A DNA stretch of 35,966 bases from an uncultured Porphyromonadaceae bacterium (GTDB lineage: Bacteria > Bacteroidota > Bacteroidia > Bacteroidales > Barnesiellaceae_A): positions 1-35,966 of the forward strand of contig UQMR01000019.1 in assembly GCA_900542255.1 (NCBI GenBank). The letters are read 5' to 3'. Below, piece after piece: positions 9,446 to 19,200 of this stretch. Each line of letters starts with the position of its first letter. The first letter of the stretch is position 1. A program made the position numbers and the translations under genes. The notes beneath the pieces are model-generated. The model worked only from the letters and a program-made list of their open reading frames with translations, had not been told where the DNA came from and did not search any database.

Positions 9446-10200
9446 GCGACGAAACATACTTCAACATACGACTGCAATTCGACAAAGAGCTATTCGACAA
9501 AACCATATTCGACGCCATTGCCGGCAACCGCAAAGGATACGTATGCTCTGTCGAGAGCAACAACCTCACCGTAGCCAATACCGACCCGCAGTTCCTCGCC
9601 GTCGTCAACGGAGCCTTAGTCAACAACTGCGACGGCTCGGTACTCGCCAAAATACTGTCGCATATACACAACCGCCCCTTCGACTCCTACATCGGCGCCG
9701 ACATCTTCATCAAATACATCCGCATGAAACGTTTCCGCCAATACTTTTTGGGCAACACCCCCGAAGTACTCGACGGACTCAAAAAGAATCTCACCCTCAT
9801 CGACCCCGCCATCGCCTCCATGCAGTTCGAGACACTGCCGTTCAGGAGAGTCGACGAGTTCGACTACCCGGCCATTGCCGCCAAAATCAATGCCGACAAC
9901 CCCGACATCATCTGGGTATCATTAGGCGCACCCAAGCAAGAGATGTTCATGAGCCGCCTGCAACCCTACCTCAACCGAGGCATCATGTTCGGCTTTGGAG
10001 CCATCTTCAACTTCAATGCCGGCGTAGGCAACGTCAGACGCGCCCCCCAATGGATGCTCAGGCTCCGTTTGGAATGGCTCTACCGCGCCTTCAACGAGCC
10101 GCAGAAGAACGTTCCCCGTTACGTAAACTTCCTGAAAATACTGCCGCGCCTTATCCAAGAAGAGAAACAGAAAATCAAGGCATCGCGCAGCGCCTCGTAA
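9442..10200 (+). CDS. WecG/TagA/CpsF family glycosyltransferase (GT26)
   Basis: A 252-residue protein matching the WecG/TagA family, which transfers N-acetylmannosamine or related sugars to undecaprenyl-linked acceptors. Visible family features are VESNNLTVANTDPQFLAVVNGA, with NCDGSVLA nearby, then YFLGNTPEVLDGLKKNL, IIWVSLGAPKQEMFM and GFGAIFNFNAGVGNVRRAP. The C-terminus is basic (RLRLEWLYRAFNEPQ) and probably contacts the membrane. The start chosen is the ATG overlapping the cupin stop, because the family N-terminus begins just there. It is the last gene of the locus; the next gene is convergent after only 24 bases. Confidence 0.92.
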   Translation: MSDETYFNIRLQFDKELFDKTIFDAIAGNRKGYVCSVESNNLTVANTDPQFLAVVNGALVNNCDGSVLAKILSHIHNRPFDSYIGADIFIKYIRMKRFRQYFLGNTPEVLDGLKKNLTLIDPAIASMQFETLPFRRVDEFDYPAIAAKINADNPDIIWVSLGAPKQEMFMSRLQPYLNRGIMFGFGAIFNFNAGVGNVRRAPQWMLRLRLEWLYRAFNEPQKNVPRYVNFLKILPRLIQEEKQKIKASRSAS

Positions 10201-10224
10201 GCAGCCGCAGCGCACCCTCCCGTC

Positions 10225-10782
10225 TCACCGATACACCCCTTGCGGCGTCACCACATAATCCATGCGGCAGTCGTGAGAGAAAGCCGGTATGCGCGACAAC
10301 AACTGGCAGCGATAGCACACACCCACCTTCACGGCACGCGTGCGCGACAACAGACGGTCATAGTAACCCTTTCCCCGGCCCAATCGGTTGCCCGCAGCAT
10401 CAAATGCCACACCGGGCACCACAACAAGCTCTATTCCGCTCACATCGATATCATCACCCTGCGGCTCATAGATACCATACGCCCCTTGCCGCATAGCATC
10501 CGGGGCATAGGGCCGCACCACCAGGTCATCGCCTGCCACCACCGGCAGATACAACGACTTACCCATCGAATGCCAACGCTCGAAAAGCATCCGCGTCGAC
10601 AGTTCGTCGGGCAATGAGTGATAGAGCAATATGCGGCGAGCCTCGGCAAATACCGGCAGAGCCTCCACCGCACGCCACACCGCACGCTCCTCCTCCTGCC
10701 GTACATGTGCCGGCAGCAACTTCTTCTGCATACGGACGTGAGCGCGCAAGCTCGTCTTATCAGGCATTACATCCATAACCAT
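10225..10782 (-). CDS. 5-formyltetrahydrofolate cyclo-ligase
   Basis: A 185-residue enzyme of the 5-FTHF cyclo-ligase family, which converts 5-formyl-THF to 5,10-methenyl-THF with ATP in one-carbon metabolism. Evidence: an N-terminal basic helix (KTSLRAHVRMQKKLLP), then LLYHSLPDELSTRML and YGIYEP. The nucleotide-site motif VPGVAFDAAGNRLGRGKGYY is followed by DRLLSR. The start is at 10782 (MVMDVMPDK); 10776 and 10767 are possible. It begins 4 bases after the stop of the protease gene and is the last gene of a three-gene operon. The length is normal. Confidence 0.9.
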   Translation of the reverse strand: MVMDVMPDKTSLRAHVRMQKKLLPAHVRQEEERAVWRAVEALPVFAEARRILLYHSLPDELSTRMLFERWHSMGKSLYLPVVAGDDLVVRPYAPDAMRQGAYGIYEPQGDDIDVSGIELVVVPGVAFDAAGNRLGRGKGYYDRLLSRTRAVKVGVCYRCQLLSRIPAFSHDCRMDYVVTPQGVYR

Positions 10783-10786
10783 CCTA

Positions 10787-12454
10787 TCATTGTTCTTCCG
10801 TCTCGTCAGGAGCAGGCAGCTCGGGGCGACCCTTGCCCGCTTCGAGCAACTCGCAAGCCTTGTGCAGCACCACGTCGTCACTCATATATATCGGATAGAA
10901 AGCATCATCGCCCAAAATATCGCGTGCGATATATGCCTGCAAAAGATTGGTAAGCAACTCGCGCGACGTTGCTATTTGCCCATAATGAGGCTTCACCCCG
11001 TTATCGGCAGCATACTTCACAAAATCATTCAGCAAGCGCCGGCCGTTGAGGCCTTTCAGCAACTCCTTGTAATTGTGCGCCTGCGAGAGCTTCTCACGAT
11101 GCTCATCCACATAGTCGAAGGCATATTTATACAACAGCCCCTTGTTGATAACCGTATTATAGTAATCGGTAATACCCGTCGTATCACCCGGTACAAAGAC
11201 ATCGGGCATGATACCGCCGCCGCCATAAACCGTGCGGCCGCCCACCGTCGTATATACCAGCTCCGTATGCTGGTGTATGCTGTCGGCATTGAAAAACTCG
11301 CCCCTGTTATAGCGATTTATAATATCGAGGCTGTAATTCTCCTCATCACCCAACGTATATTCCTTCTGTATGCAACGCCCCGAGGGTGTATAATAACGCG
11401 CCACCGTGAGACGAACGGCAGAACCGTCGGGGAAAGGATACTGAGTCTGCACCAGGCCCTTGCCGAAAGTGCGTCGTCCCACTATCAATCCACGGTCATT
11501 ATCCTGAATAGCTCCGGCAAAAATCTCACTCGACGAGGCCGACCATTCATCCGTAAGCACAATAATAGGCTGCTCTTGGAAAGAGCCCATACCGTTCGAG
11601 GTAGCCTCCTCACGCGGGAAACTCCGGCCCTCGGCATAGACGATATCGCAATCCTTGGGCAGAAATTCATTCACCATATTCACCGCAGCATCCATATAGC
11701 CACCCGTGTTACCGCGCAAGTCTATGATATAACTCTCGGCACCCTCATTATCGAGGCGCGTCAGAGCCACGATAAACTCCTCAAAGGTCGTACGGCCGAA
11801 TTTGCCCACCTTTACATACCCTATGCGGGGCGTCACCATATAAGCCACATCCACGCTATTCACCGGTATATCGCCGCGCTCTATCTCGTAGGTAAGCAGT
11901 TCCGGCTCTCCGCGGCGTTTCACGCCCAACTTCACAACCGAGCCTTTGGGACCGCGCAACGCTTTCATCACACGCTCCTCATTCAACTCCTTGCCCACAA
12001 AAAGCGAATCGTCCACCATGATAATGCGGTCGCCCGCCATCAGACCGTTGCGCTCCGACGGGCCGCCCGAGATGACGCTCACCACATTTATCGTATCCTT
12101 CAACAGGTTAAACTGTATGCCTATACCCGTAAACGTGCCATCGAGCTCCTCATTCACGCTCTGCAAGTCCTCGGCGGGGATATACGACGAGTGAGGGTCA
12201 AGCTCCCCGAGGATGCTCGACATCGCATGGTCTATCAGCGACTTGCTCTCCACAGTATCCACATACTGGCTCTCCACCACACGCAGCAACATATCCACCT
12301 TGCTGTTGCGGCGAGGATACTCATAATCATACGTATCATACTGCTCATACTCACTGCGTATATTGTTCCAGTTGCCTATACACATACCGGCGGCAATAGC
12401 CACTGCCACCCAAAAAGGCAACCACGCATAACTATTTTTATTTCCGTTATCCAT
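10787..12454 (-). CDS. S41 family C-terminal processing protease (CtpA-type)
   Basis: A 555-residue serine protease anchored by an N-terminal helix (about residues 9-27) and acting in the periplasm. A PDZ domain covers about residues 95-185 (GIGIQFNLLKDTINVVSVIS, GLMAGDRIIMVDD). The peptidase core has IIDLRGNTGGYMDAAVNMVN, then EWSASSSEIFAGAIQ and GRRTFGKGLVQTQYPF. The catalytic serine is probably S307 and the lysine K332, with the family's 25-residue spacing. An extra C-terminal helical region after residue 400 is usual in Bacteroidota. ATG 12454 is used because the longer frame would overlap the preceding gene. It lies 10 bases after the deaminase gene. Confidence 0.93.
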   Translation of the reverse strand: MDNGNKNSYAWLPFWVAVAIAAGMCIGNWNNIRSEYEQYDTYDYEYPRRNSKVDMLLRVVESQYVDTVESKSLIDHAMSSILGELDPHSSYIPAEDLQSVNEELDGTFTGIGIQFNLLKDTINVVSVISGGPSERNGLMAGDRIIMVDDSLFVGKELNEERVMKALRGPKGSVVKLGVKRRGEPELLTYEIERGDIPVNSVDVAYMVTPRIGYVKVGKFGRTTFEEFIVALTRLDNEGAESYIIDLRGNTGGYMDAAVNMVNEFLPKDCDIVYAEGRSFPREEATSNGMGSFQEQPIIVLTDEWSASSSEIFAGAIQDNDRGLIVGRRTFGKGLVQTQYPFPDGSAVRLTVARYYTPSGRCIQKEYTLGDEENYSLDIINRYNRGEFFNADSIHQHTELVYTTVGGRTVYGGGGIMPDVFVPGDTTGITDYYNTVINKGLLYKYAFDYVDEHREKLSQAHNYKELLKGLNGRRLLNDFVKYAADNGVKPHYGQIATSRELLTNLLQAYIARDILGDDAFYPIYMSDDVVLHKACELLEAGKGRPELPAPDETEEQ

Positions 12455-12464
12455 CAGCGTCAAA

Positions 12465-12908
12465 TTACTTTTCGTTACACTCCCTCGGTTCCACAAGCTC
12501 CGTCTCTATCCCGTTGCGGCTCAACAAATCCACGCCGTCACTATTGTGGTACATCTCAGAGAATACCACCCGTCTGATACCCGACTGTATGATGAGCTTC
12601 GCACACTCTATGCAAGGCGAACACGTCACGTAAAGCGTCGCCCCGTCGCTGCTGTTATTACTCCGTGCGACCTTCGTAATAGCATTCGCCTCGGCATGCA
12701 GCACATAAGGCTTCGTGCGACCGTTCTCATCCTCGCACACATTCTCAAAGCCCGACGGCGTACCGTTGTACCCATCCGAGATTATCATCTTCTCCTTCAC
12801 GATAAGCGCACCCACCCTGCGGCGCTTGCAATAGGAGTTCTCCCCCCATATACGCGCCATGCGGATATACCGCTCATCGAGCAATCGTTGTTTCTCTCTA
12901 TCTTCCAT
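12465..12908 (-). CDS. dCMP deaminase family protein (ComEB-like)
   Basis: A 147-residue zinc-dependent cytidine/deoxycytidylate deaminase. The zinc site is visible as HAEANAI (H71, E73) and CSPCIEC (C96, C99), the standard HxE and PCxxC arrangement. The N-terminus has RRVGALIVKEKMIISDGYNG, typical of dCMP deaminases, with the substrate-side GTPSGFENVCED loop. It supplies dUMP for thymidylate synthesis. The start is ATG 12908. It heads a tight operon with the CtpA protease and 5-formyl-THF cyclo-ligase, an order familiar from other Bacteroidales; the last gene and this one share the folate/thymidylate theme. Confidence 0.92.
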   Translation of the reverse strand: MEDREKQRLLDERYIRMARIWGENSYCKRRRVGALIVKEKMIISDGYNGTPSGFENVCEDENGRTKPYVLHAEANAITKVARSNNSSDGATLYVTCSPCIECAKLIIQSGIRRVVFSEMYHNSDGVDLLSRNGIETELVEPRECNEK

Positions 12909-12957
12909 ATATCCATTATCCTGGCACATGCCATCGGCACTGCCGCGAAACAATCTG

Positions 12958-12965
12958 CAAAAATA
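12958..12965 (-). promoter_or_regulatory. Predicted -7 box for the deaminase operon
   Basis: Read on the minus strand this is TATTTTTG, a perfect match to TAnnTTTG, about 50 bases before the deaminase start. No good TTTG is seen at the -33 distance. Confidence 0.5.
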
Positions 12966-13117
12966 CGATATTTTTTTGCGATTTGCCCACTCTATCAGCC
13001 CTTTTCAGATATTTAACCCTCACGCACGCCACATCACACACCGCCGCACACTCCGTCCGACACACAACCACAGCCTGAAAATACACCACCGCCACCGCAC
13101 ATTCGCATTAAAATCAC

Positions 13118-13125
13118 TACCTTTG
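13118..13125 (+). promoter_or_regulatory. Predicted -7 box for the DUF4465-like gene
   Basis: TACCTTTG, a perfect match to TAnnTTTG, 27 bases before the ATG at 13153. No clear -33 element is seen 19-21 bases upstream. Confidence 0.55.
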
Positions 13126-13152
13126 CCCCATTATTACCAAACACACAATACG

Positions 13153-14160
13153 ATGAAAAAGATTCTACCTCTTATTGCACTCGCAGGGTGCATCTCTCTT
13201 GCTCAGGCCGAAAACATCGTACTCGACCTCTCCCAACCCACAACCCCCATCGAATACAACGACAACGACGTATGGAGCGGCGTCTACACCGACGGCGACA
13301 TAACCTCGCAGGGATTTGTATTCTCGCACGACGTACCCTATGCCGGCTTCGAATACTACGAAGGCTTCATCGTAAGCCGCAGCAGCGACAACGCCAACCA
13401 CACCCCCGAGTGGACAACCAACCAATGGGGCTGCATGGCACAAGGCGGAGCCGACGAAGAGGGCAACACCGTAGCCGGCAAACCCTACCTCATCAACTTT
13501 TACAGCTCCTACTCGGCCAACACATACGGCAGCAGCTCCATCGCACGCAGCGACAATAGCTCATTCAAACCCGAAGGCTGCTACGTTTGCAACCACCCGT
13601 GGACATATTACGACTGCACCGTCGGCGAAGGCACCGCATCGCCTTTGGAGGAAGGCGGCTATTGCAAAATCACCTTCCACGGCTATCTTGGCGGCGTAGA
13701 GACCAATACCGTCGACTTCTACCTCGCCTCACGCCAAGCTGTCGACATCAACGGCGACGGCCACCTCGACAGCAACGACGACTTCACCCTCTCACAATGG
13801 AGCTGGTGCGACCTCACCGAGCTGGGCGAGGTAGAGGTCATCTCCATAACCATGGAGTCGACCGATGTTGGCGAGTATGGCATGAACACCGCCGCATACG
13901 TCTGCATAGACGGCCTGCAAGCCGACTGCACTGCTGCTACACACGCCGCACAACGCAATGCCGACCGCATCTTTGCCGCAGGCCGGCAACTCTTCATGCA
14001 ACTGCAAGAGGCCCAGCACATCACCCTCTACAACACAGCCGGCGCAACCGTATGGACAGCCTCCCTCTCCGAAGGCAGCCACACGCTCAACCTCGCCACA
14101 CTGCCCGCCGGCATCTATATCGTACGCCACAACAGCGGCAGCACCAAAGTAGTACTCTGA
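13153..14160 (+). CDS. Secreted DUF4465-like protein with type IX sorting tail
   Basis: A 335-residue protein with a clear signal peptide (MKKILPLIALAGCISLAQA). The body looks like the DUF4465 family of Bacteroidota secreted proteins: a metal-type ending motif DINGDGHLDSNDDF, an aromatic-rich beta-sandwich pattern (WSGVYTDGDITSQGFVFSHD, NQWGCMAQGG) and Cys-containing loops. The last 65 or so residues (ITLYNTAGATVWTASL, then LPAGIYIVRHN) match the type IX secretion C-terminal sorting domain, implying export to the cell surface. The start at ATG 13153 has a good -7 box and signal peptide. The GH10-like glycosidase gene follows after 13 bases, so the two are probably co-transcribed. Function is unknown; a surface carbohydrate-related role is only an inference. 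Confidence 0.82.
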   Translation: MKKILPLIALAGCISLAQAENIVLDLSQPTTPIEYNDNDVWSGVYTDGDITSQGFVFSHDVPYAGFEYYEGFIVSRSSDNANHTPEWTTNQWGCMAQGGADEEGNTVAGKPYLINFYSSYSANTYGSSSIARSDNSSFKPEGCYVCNHPWTYYDCTVGEGTASPLEEGGYCKITFHGYLGGVETNTVDFYLASRQAVDINGDGHLDSNDDFTLSQWSWCDLTELGEVEVISITMESTDVGEYGMNTAAYVCIDGLQADCTAATHAAQRNADRIFAAGRQLFMQLQEAQHITLYNTAGATVWTASLSEGSHTLNLATLPAGIYIVRHNSGSTKVVL

Positions 14161-14173
14161 TTACCGCCACCCC

Positions 14174-15679
14174 ATGCTGCGAACCCGCCTTGCCATACTG
14201 CTGCTCTGCGCCGCCCTCGTTGCCGCCCATGCCGACACGCTTCCCAAATACGAAATGCGTGCCGTGTGGCTCACCACCAACTGGGGACTCGACTGGCCGT
14301 CGGCCCCTGCCCGCAATCCCCGTGAGGCAGCCCGCCAGCAACAAGAGATGCGCGACATGCTCGACGCACTCGCATACATGGGAATCAACACCATCTTCTT
14401 CCAGGCTCGTATCCGGGGCGAAGTATTCTATCCCTCGGCATACGAGCCATGGAGTCGTATCATCAGCGGTACAGCCGGCAAGTCGCCCGGGTACGACCCC
14501 CTCGCCTTCGTCATCGACGAATGCCACAACCGCGGCATGGAGTGCCACGCCTGGATGGTAACCATCCCCGCCGGCAACGTACGGCAATCCGCCAAAATAG
14601 GCTCAAAAGCCCTTCCCTCCAAACATCCCGAGCTCTGCAAGAGACTCAAAGGCAACTGGTATCTCGACCCCGGCAAGCCCGCCACATCGCACTACATAGC
14701 CACTCTGGTTGCCGAGATAGTCTCCCGCTACGACATCGACGGCATACACCTCGACTACATCCGGTATCCCGACGAGGAAGGCAACTTCCCCGATACCGAC
14801 ACCTATCGCCGCTACGCCCCTGCCGGCCTGTCGCGACACCAATGGCACATGGCCAACATCTCACGCATCGTCGCCGCCGTAAGCGACACCGTCGCCTCGC
14901 TCAAACCACACGTCATGGTGAGCACCGCCCCCCTCGGCCGATACACCTCCCTGCCCGGTCTTCCGCCGGCACGCTGGTCCTGCACCGAAGGTGCGGCACA
15001 AGACGCCGTGGCATGGCTCTGCCAGGGCTACAACCATTTCGTAGCGCCCATGATGTACTACACCGGCGAAAACTACTTCCCCTATCTGGCCGATTGGGTA
15101 GCCCGCGCCACACAAGGCTACATCGTAGCCGGATTAGGCGCCTACCGGCTCGAACGCACCGAAGGCAACTGGGACATCTCCGAGATACAACGGCAAATCG
15201 ACGCCTCGCGACACTACGGGGCAGCCGGGCAAGCCTTCTTCCGCGCACGCCATCTCTTGCGCTTCCCGGCACTCTCGCTCCTGCTGGCAGGCAACTACTA
15301 CCGCTATCCCGCCCTCGTCCCGCCCATGTCCCGTTCCGTCAAGAGTATGCACAAAGTTCCGACAGGCCACTCCGAACAATCGCAGACACAACTACTCGCT
15401 TCGCTCCGCCTCCGACAAGGAATACTCTGCGACACCCTCTCATGGCAGCCCGCACCTCACGCGGCACGCTACGCTATCTACGCTTCAGTCACCGACACTA
15501 TCTCTCTCGACGACCCCGCCTACCTCATCCACACTTGGGTGACCGATACCACCGTCACCCTCCCGGCCGGCCGATACCGCACCTTTGCCGTCACCGCTAT
15601 CGACAACTTCCGTCACGAAAGCCCGGTAGCCATTGTACATGCACCTCGGCTACGAAAACTCCCGCATACCTATCGATAA
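14174..15679 (+). CDS. Glycosyl hydrolase-like 10 (GHL10/DUF187) protein, secreted
   Basis: A 501-residue protein with a signal peptide (MLRTRLAILLLCAALVAAHA). The core is the GHL10/DUF187 TIM barrel: EMRAVWLTTNWGLDWPS, GINTIFFQARIRGEVFYPSA, HAWMVTIPAGN, and DGIHLDYIRYPDEEG (about residues 188-202), the most conserved segment. A later DNHFVAPMMYY-like stretch is present as NHFVAPMMYYTGEN. The last 100 residues look like a fibronectin III-type beta-sandwich (LSWQPAPHAARYAIYAS). Family members are linked to peptidoglycan-strand or other glycan cleavage, but activity is unproven for most. It lacks a type IX tail. It shares a transcript with the DUF4465-like gene. Confidence 0.88.
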   Translation: MLRTRLAILLLCAALVAAHADTLPKYEMRAVWLTTNWGLDWPSAPARNPREAARQQQEMRDMLDALAYMGINTIFFQARIRGEVFYPSAYEPWSRIISGTAGKSPGYDPLAFVIDECHNRGMECHAWMVTIPAGNVRQSAKIGSKALPSKHPELCKRLKGNWYLDPGKPATSHYIATLVAEIVSRYDIDGIHLDYIRYPDEEGNFPDTDTYRRYAPAGLSRHQWHMANISRIVAAVSDTVASLKPHVMVSTAPLGRYTSLPGLPPARWSCTEGAAQDAVAWLCQGYNHFVAPMMYYTGENYFPYLADWVARATQGYIVAGLGAYRLERTEGNWDISEIQRQIDASRHYGAAGQAFFRARHLLRFPALSLLLAGNYYRYPALVPPMSRSVKSMHKVPTGHSEQSQTQLLASLRLRQGILCDTLSWQPAPHAARYAIYASVTDTISLDDPAYLIHTWVTDTTVTLPAGRYRTFAVTAIDNFRHESPVAIVHAPRLRKLPHTYR

Positions 15680-16198
15680 CCGCCAACTCTCTCCATCCCG
15701 CCCAACGGCAGTAGCCCCCAAACGCGACGCACTCTGTTTTTCTCCCCACAACCCGCCGGTCGCGATAGAGCCGGTGCCCAAAAGCGGTGGCACCCATCCG
15801 CACGAATCTGAAAGTTCAATAAGCTCCCCCGCCCTCCACACCCAACAAAGCCACTCCGGCTTCTCACCCTTTTCCCTCCCCCGGCCCACCGTTCGTTCCA
15901 TCTTTTTTCCGTCCCTTCTTTCTTCTCTCCACTCCTCCTCATTCCCCTCCCTTACTCATCCTCAAACCCTCTCACCCTTTTCCTCTCTCCTGCCTTCCTC
16001 TGCCTCTCTTTTCCACACCCTTTTTCCACACTCCTCTTCTCCTATCTCTGCCATGACTCCCCTCCATACATCCGGACCGCCATACCCTCCCGGCACCACA
16101 CTCCCGCCCAAGACATTCTCTACAACCAGCCATCCAGCCTGCCGAGCCTCCCGGTATCCGCCCCACCGGCGCATATTCCGCACACATAAAGAAACAAA
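15680..16198. other. Non-coding convergent region with a long polypyrimidine tract
   Basis: I see no credible gene here. The region lies between the ends of the GH10-like gene and nifJ. About 15860-16050 is strikingly pyrimidine-rich on the + strand: in 15901-15960, 55 of 60 bases are C or T. A short inverted repeat GGTGCC/GGCACC (15773-15778, 15789-15794) has no T-run. No obvious + strand terminator was found for the GH10-like gene. Confidence 0.7.
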
Positions 16199-16226
16199 AG
16201 AGGCTTGCCCTGTCGGACAAGCCTCT
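16199..16226 (-). terminator. Intrinsic terminator of nifJ
   Basis: A 9-base perfect stem, AGAGGCTTG (16199-16207) and CAAGCCTCT (16218-16226), with a 10-base loop. On the minus strand it is followed by a T-rich run, and it lies 32 bases beyond the nifJ stop. Confidence 0.8.
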
Positions 16227-16258
16227 ACATCAATTAGAAATAACTATTTTTTAACACG

Positions 16259-19200
16259 TTATTCTTCGTCCCATTTCATGTTGGCAAGACGTTTGTAGTT
16301 GTTATAACGCCATTGAGCATTCTTCTCGGCAGCGGCAAACAACTCACCGGCCTCGGTAGGATACTGTTTCATAACCGAAGCGTAGCGAACCTCACCCTTC
16401 AAGAAGTCTTGGAACAAGCTCCAATCCGGCTCTTTCGAGTCGAGCGTAAACGGATTCTTGCCTTCGGCTTCGAGAGCAGGATTATAACGCCACAAGTGCC
16501 AGTAACCGCAAGCTACGGCAGCAGCCTCTTCGGCCTGCGATTTGCCCATACCCTTCTTCAAACCGTGGTTGATACAGGGAGCATAAGCGATAATCAACGA
16601 CGGACCGGGATAAGCCTCAGCCTCGCGGATAGCTTTCAGCGTTTGAGCTTGGTCGGCGCCCATAGCCACTTGTGCTACATATACATAGCCATAAGTCGTA
16701 GCCATCATACCGAGGTCTTTCTTGCGAACACGTTTACCGGCAGCCGCAAATTTGGCGATAGCACCCAGCGGGGTAGCCTTCGACGACTGACCGCCCGTGT
16801 TAGAGTAAACCTCCGTATCGAGTACGAGGATATTCACATCCTTGCCCGATGCTATTACGTGGTCCAAGCCGCCGTAACCTATATCATACGAAGCACCGTC
16901 ACCGCCGATAATCCATTGGCTGCGTTTTACCAGGTAGTGACCCAGCTCGGCAATACGTTTGCACAAGTCGCAGTCGCAAGCCTTCACAGCGGGCAATATC
17001 TTCTCGGCAAGAGCTTTGGTAGCCTCGGCATCCTCTTTCTTCTCTACCCATTCGGCAAAGAGAGCTTTCAGCTCATCGCTGCAACAGCTGCAAGATTGAG
17101 CCTCTTGCATGAGCAATACGAGGCGATCGCGCATCTTCTCGTTGGCGATAACCATACCCAAACCGAACTCGCAGAAATCCTCAAACAGAGAGTTGGCCCA
17201 AGCAGGTCCTTGACCCTTCTCATTCGTCGTATAAGGCGTCGAGGGAACCGAACCCGAGTAAATCGACGAACAACCCGTAGCGTTAGCCACCATCTCACGG
17301 TCACCGTAGAGTTGCGAGATAAGTTTTACATAAGGAGTCTCACCGCAACCCGAGCAAGCGCCCGAGAACTCAAACAACGGCGTAGCGAATTGCGAGTTTT
17401 TCGGATTGCTCTTGATATCTACCAACGACTGTTTGCTCTTCACGTTCTTCACGCAGTAGTCCCAGTTGGCAGCCTCGTCGAGCTCGCCTTCCAGAGCAAC
17501 CATCGTCAGGGCCTTGCCCTCTTTGTTGCCCGGACATACATCGGCGCAGTTTCCGCAACCCAAGCAGTCCATTACGCCTACTTGCATTCTGAAATGCATA
17601 CCCTTCATCGTCGAAGGCACTTTCATCTCCAACGTATCGAACGTTACACCCTTCATCTCGTTCTCGTCGAGAACAAACGGACGGATGCAAGCGTGAGGAC
17701 ATACATAAGCACACTTGTTACATTGTATACAGTTGGCGGCATTCCACGTGGGGACAAAGGCAGCCACGCCACGTTTCTCATACTTGGCCGTACCCTGATA
17801 CCATGTACCATCCTCTATACCCTTGAAAGCCGAAACCTTCAACAGGTCGCCGTTTTGGGCATTGATAGGACGTACCACCTCGTTGATGAATGCGGGGTCA
17901 TCGTTGGCAACAACCTCATCGGCGGGAAGCGAAGCCCAAGCCGGGTCAACGGTCAGTTGCTTGTATTCGCCGCCGCGGTCTACGGCAGCATAGTTCTTGT
18001 TCACAACATCCTCGCCCTTCTTGCCGTAAGACTTCACGATGAATTTCTTCATCTGCTCTATGGCCAAGTCTACGGGAATAACGCCCGTGATACGGAAGAA
18101 TGCCGATTGCAGAATCGTATTCGTACGGTTGCCCAGTCCTATCTCTTGTGCAATCTGCGTAGCGTTGATATAGTATACGGTGATATTTTTCTCTGCGAAA
18201 TAACGTTTCACGTTGTTAGGCAGGTGTTTGGCAAGCTCTTCGCCCTCCCATACCGTGTTCAGCAAGAAGGTACCGTTCTCACGCAAACCGCGGGTAACGT
18301 CATACATGTGCAGGTAAGCCTGTACGTGGCAAGCCACGAAGTTAGGCGTATTCACCAAATAAGTCGAGCGGATAGGAGTATCGCCGAAACGAAGGTGCGA
18401 GCAAGTAAAACCGCCCGACTTCTTCGAGTCGTAAGCAAAGTATGCCTGGCAATATTTGTTCGTATTGTCACCGATGATTTTCACCGAGTTCTTGTTGGCA
18501 CCCACCGTACCGTCGGCACCCAAGCCATAGAACTTGGCCTCAAACATACCTTCGCCACCCAGAGCAATCTCCTCTTTCAAAGGCAGCGACGTAAACGTGA
18601 TATCATCTACGATACCCAGCGTAAAGTGGTCTTTCGGCTCGGGCAAGGCAAGATTTTCATATACCGAGAGGATTTGGGCAGGCGTCGTGTCTTTCGAACC
18701 CAAACCGTAGCGGCCGCCTATGATAAGCGGAGCATTCTCCTTGCCATAGAAGCAGTCTACGACATCGAGATACAACGGCTCGCCGTTAGCACCCGGCTCT
18801 TTCGTGCGGTCCATTACAGCGATACGTTTGGCCGTAGCAGGCACAGCAGCGAGGAAATGTTTAGCCGAGAAGGGACGATACAAGTGCACGGCAACAAGAC
18901 CAACCTTCTCGCCTTGGGCTGTCAGGTAATCAATCGTCTCGCGGATAGCCTCCGTTACCGAACCCATAGCGATGATAACACGCTCGGCATCGGGTGCGCC
19001 ATAATAGTCGAACAAACCGTATTTGCGGCCGGTTATCTCCGAAATCTTGTTCATATACTCCTCTACGATAGCCGGAACAGCATCATAGTAGCGGTTCGAC
19101 GACTCACGGTGTTGGAAGAAATGGTCGGGATTCTCTGCCATACCGCGGGCTACCGGAGCCTCCGGCGTGAGAGCGCGGCGGCGGAAGTCGGCAAGAGCCT

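Noticed and set aside
1..10200. Possible phase-variable promoter inversion, common at Bacteroides capsule loci
   Set aside because: No inverted repeats or invertase gene in the window; the start of the locus lies outside it.
10790..12577. Long + strand open frame opposite the CtpA and deaminase genes
   Set aside because: Aligned antisense frame of ctpA; no recognisable protein and no promoter or start signal.
15633..16298. Possible small genes in the polypyrimidine region on both strands
   Set aside because: Translations are low-complexity (Ser/Pro or Arg/Glu-rich) products of the biased tract and lack start signals.
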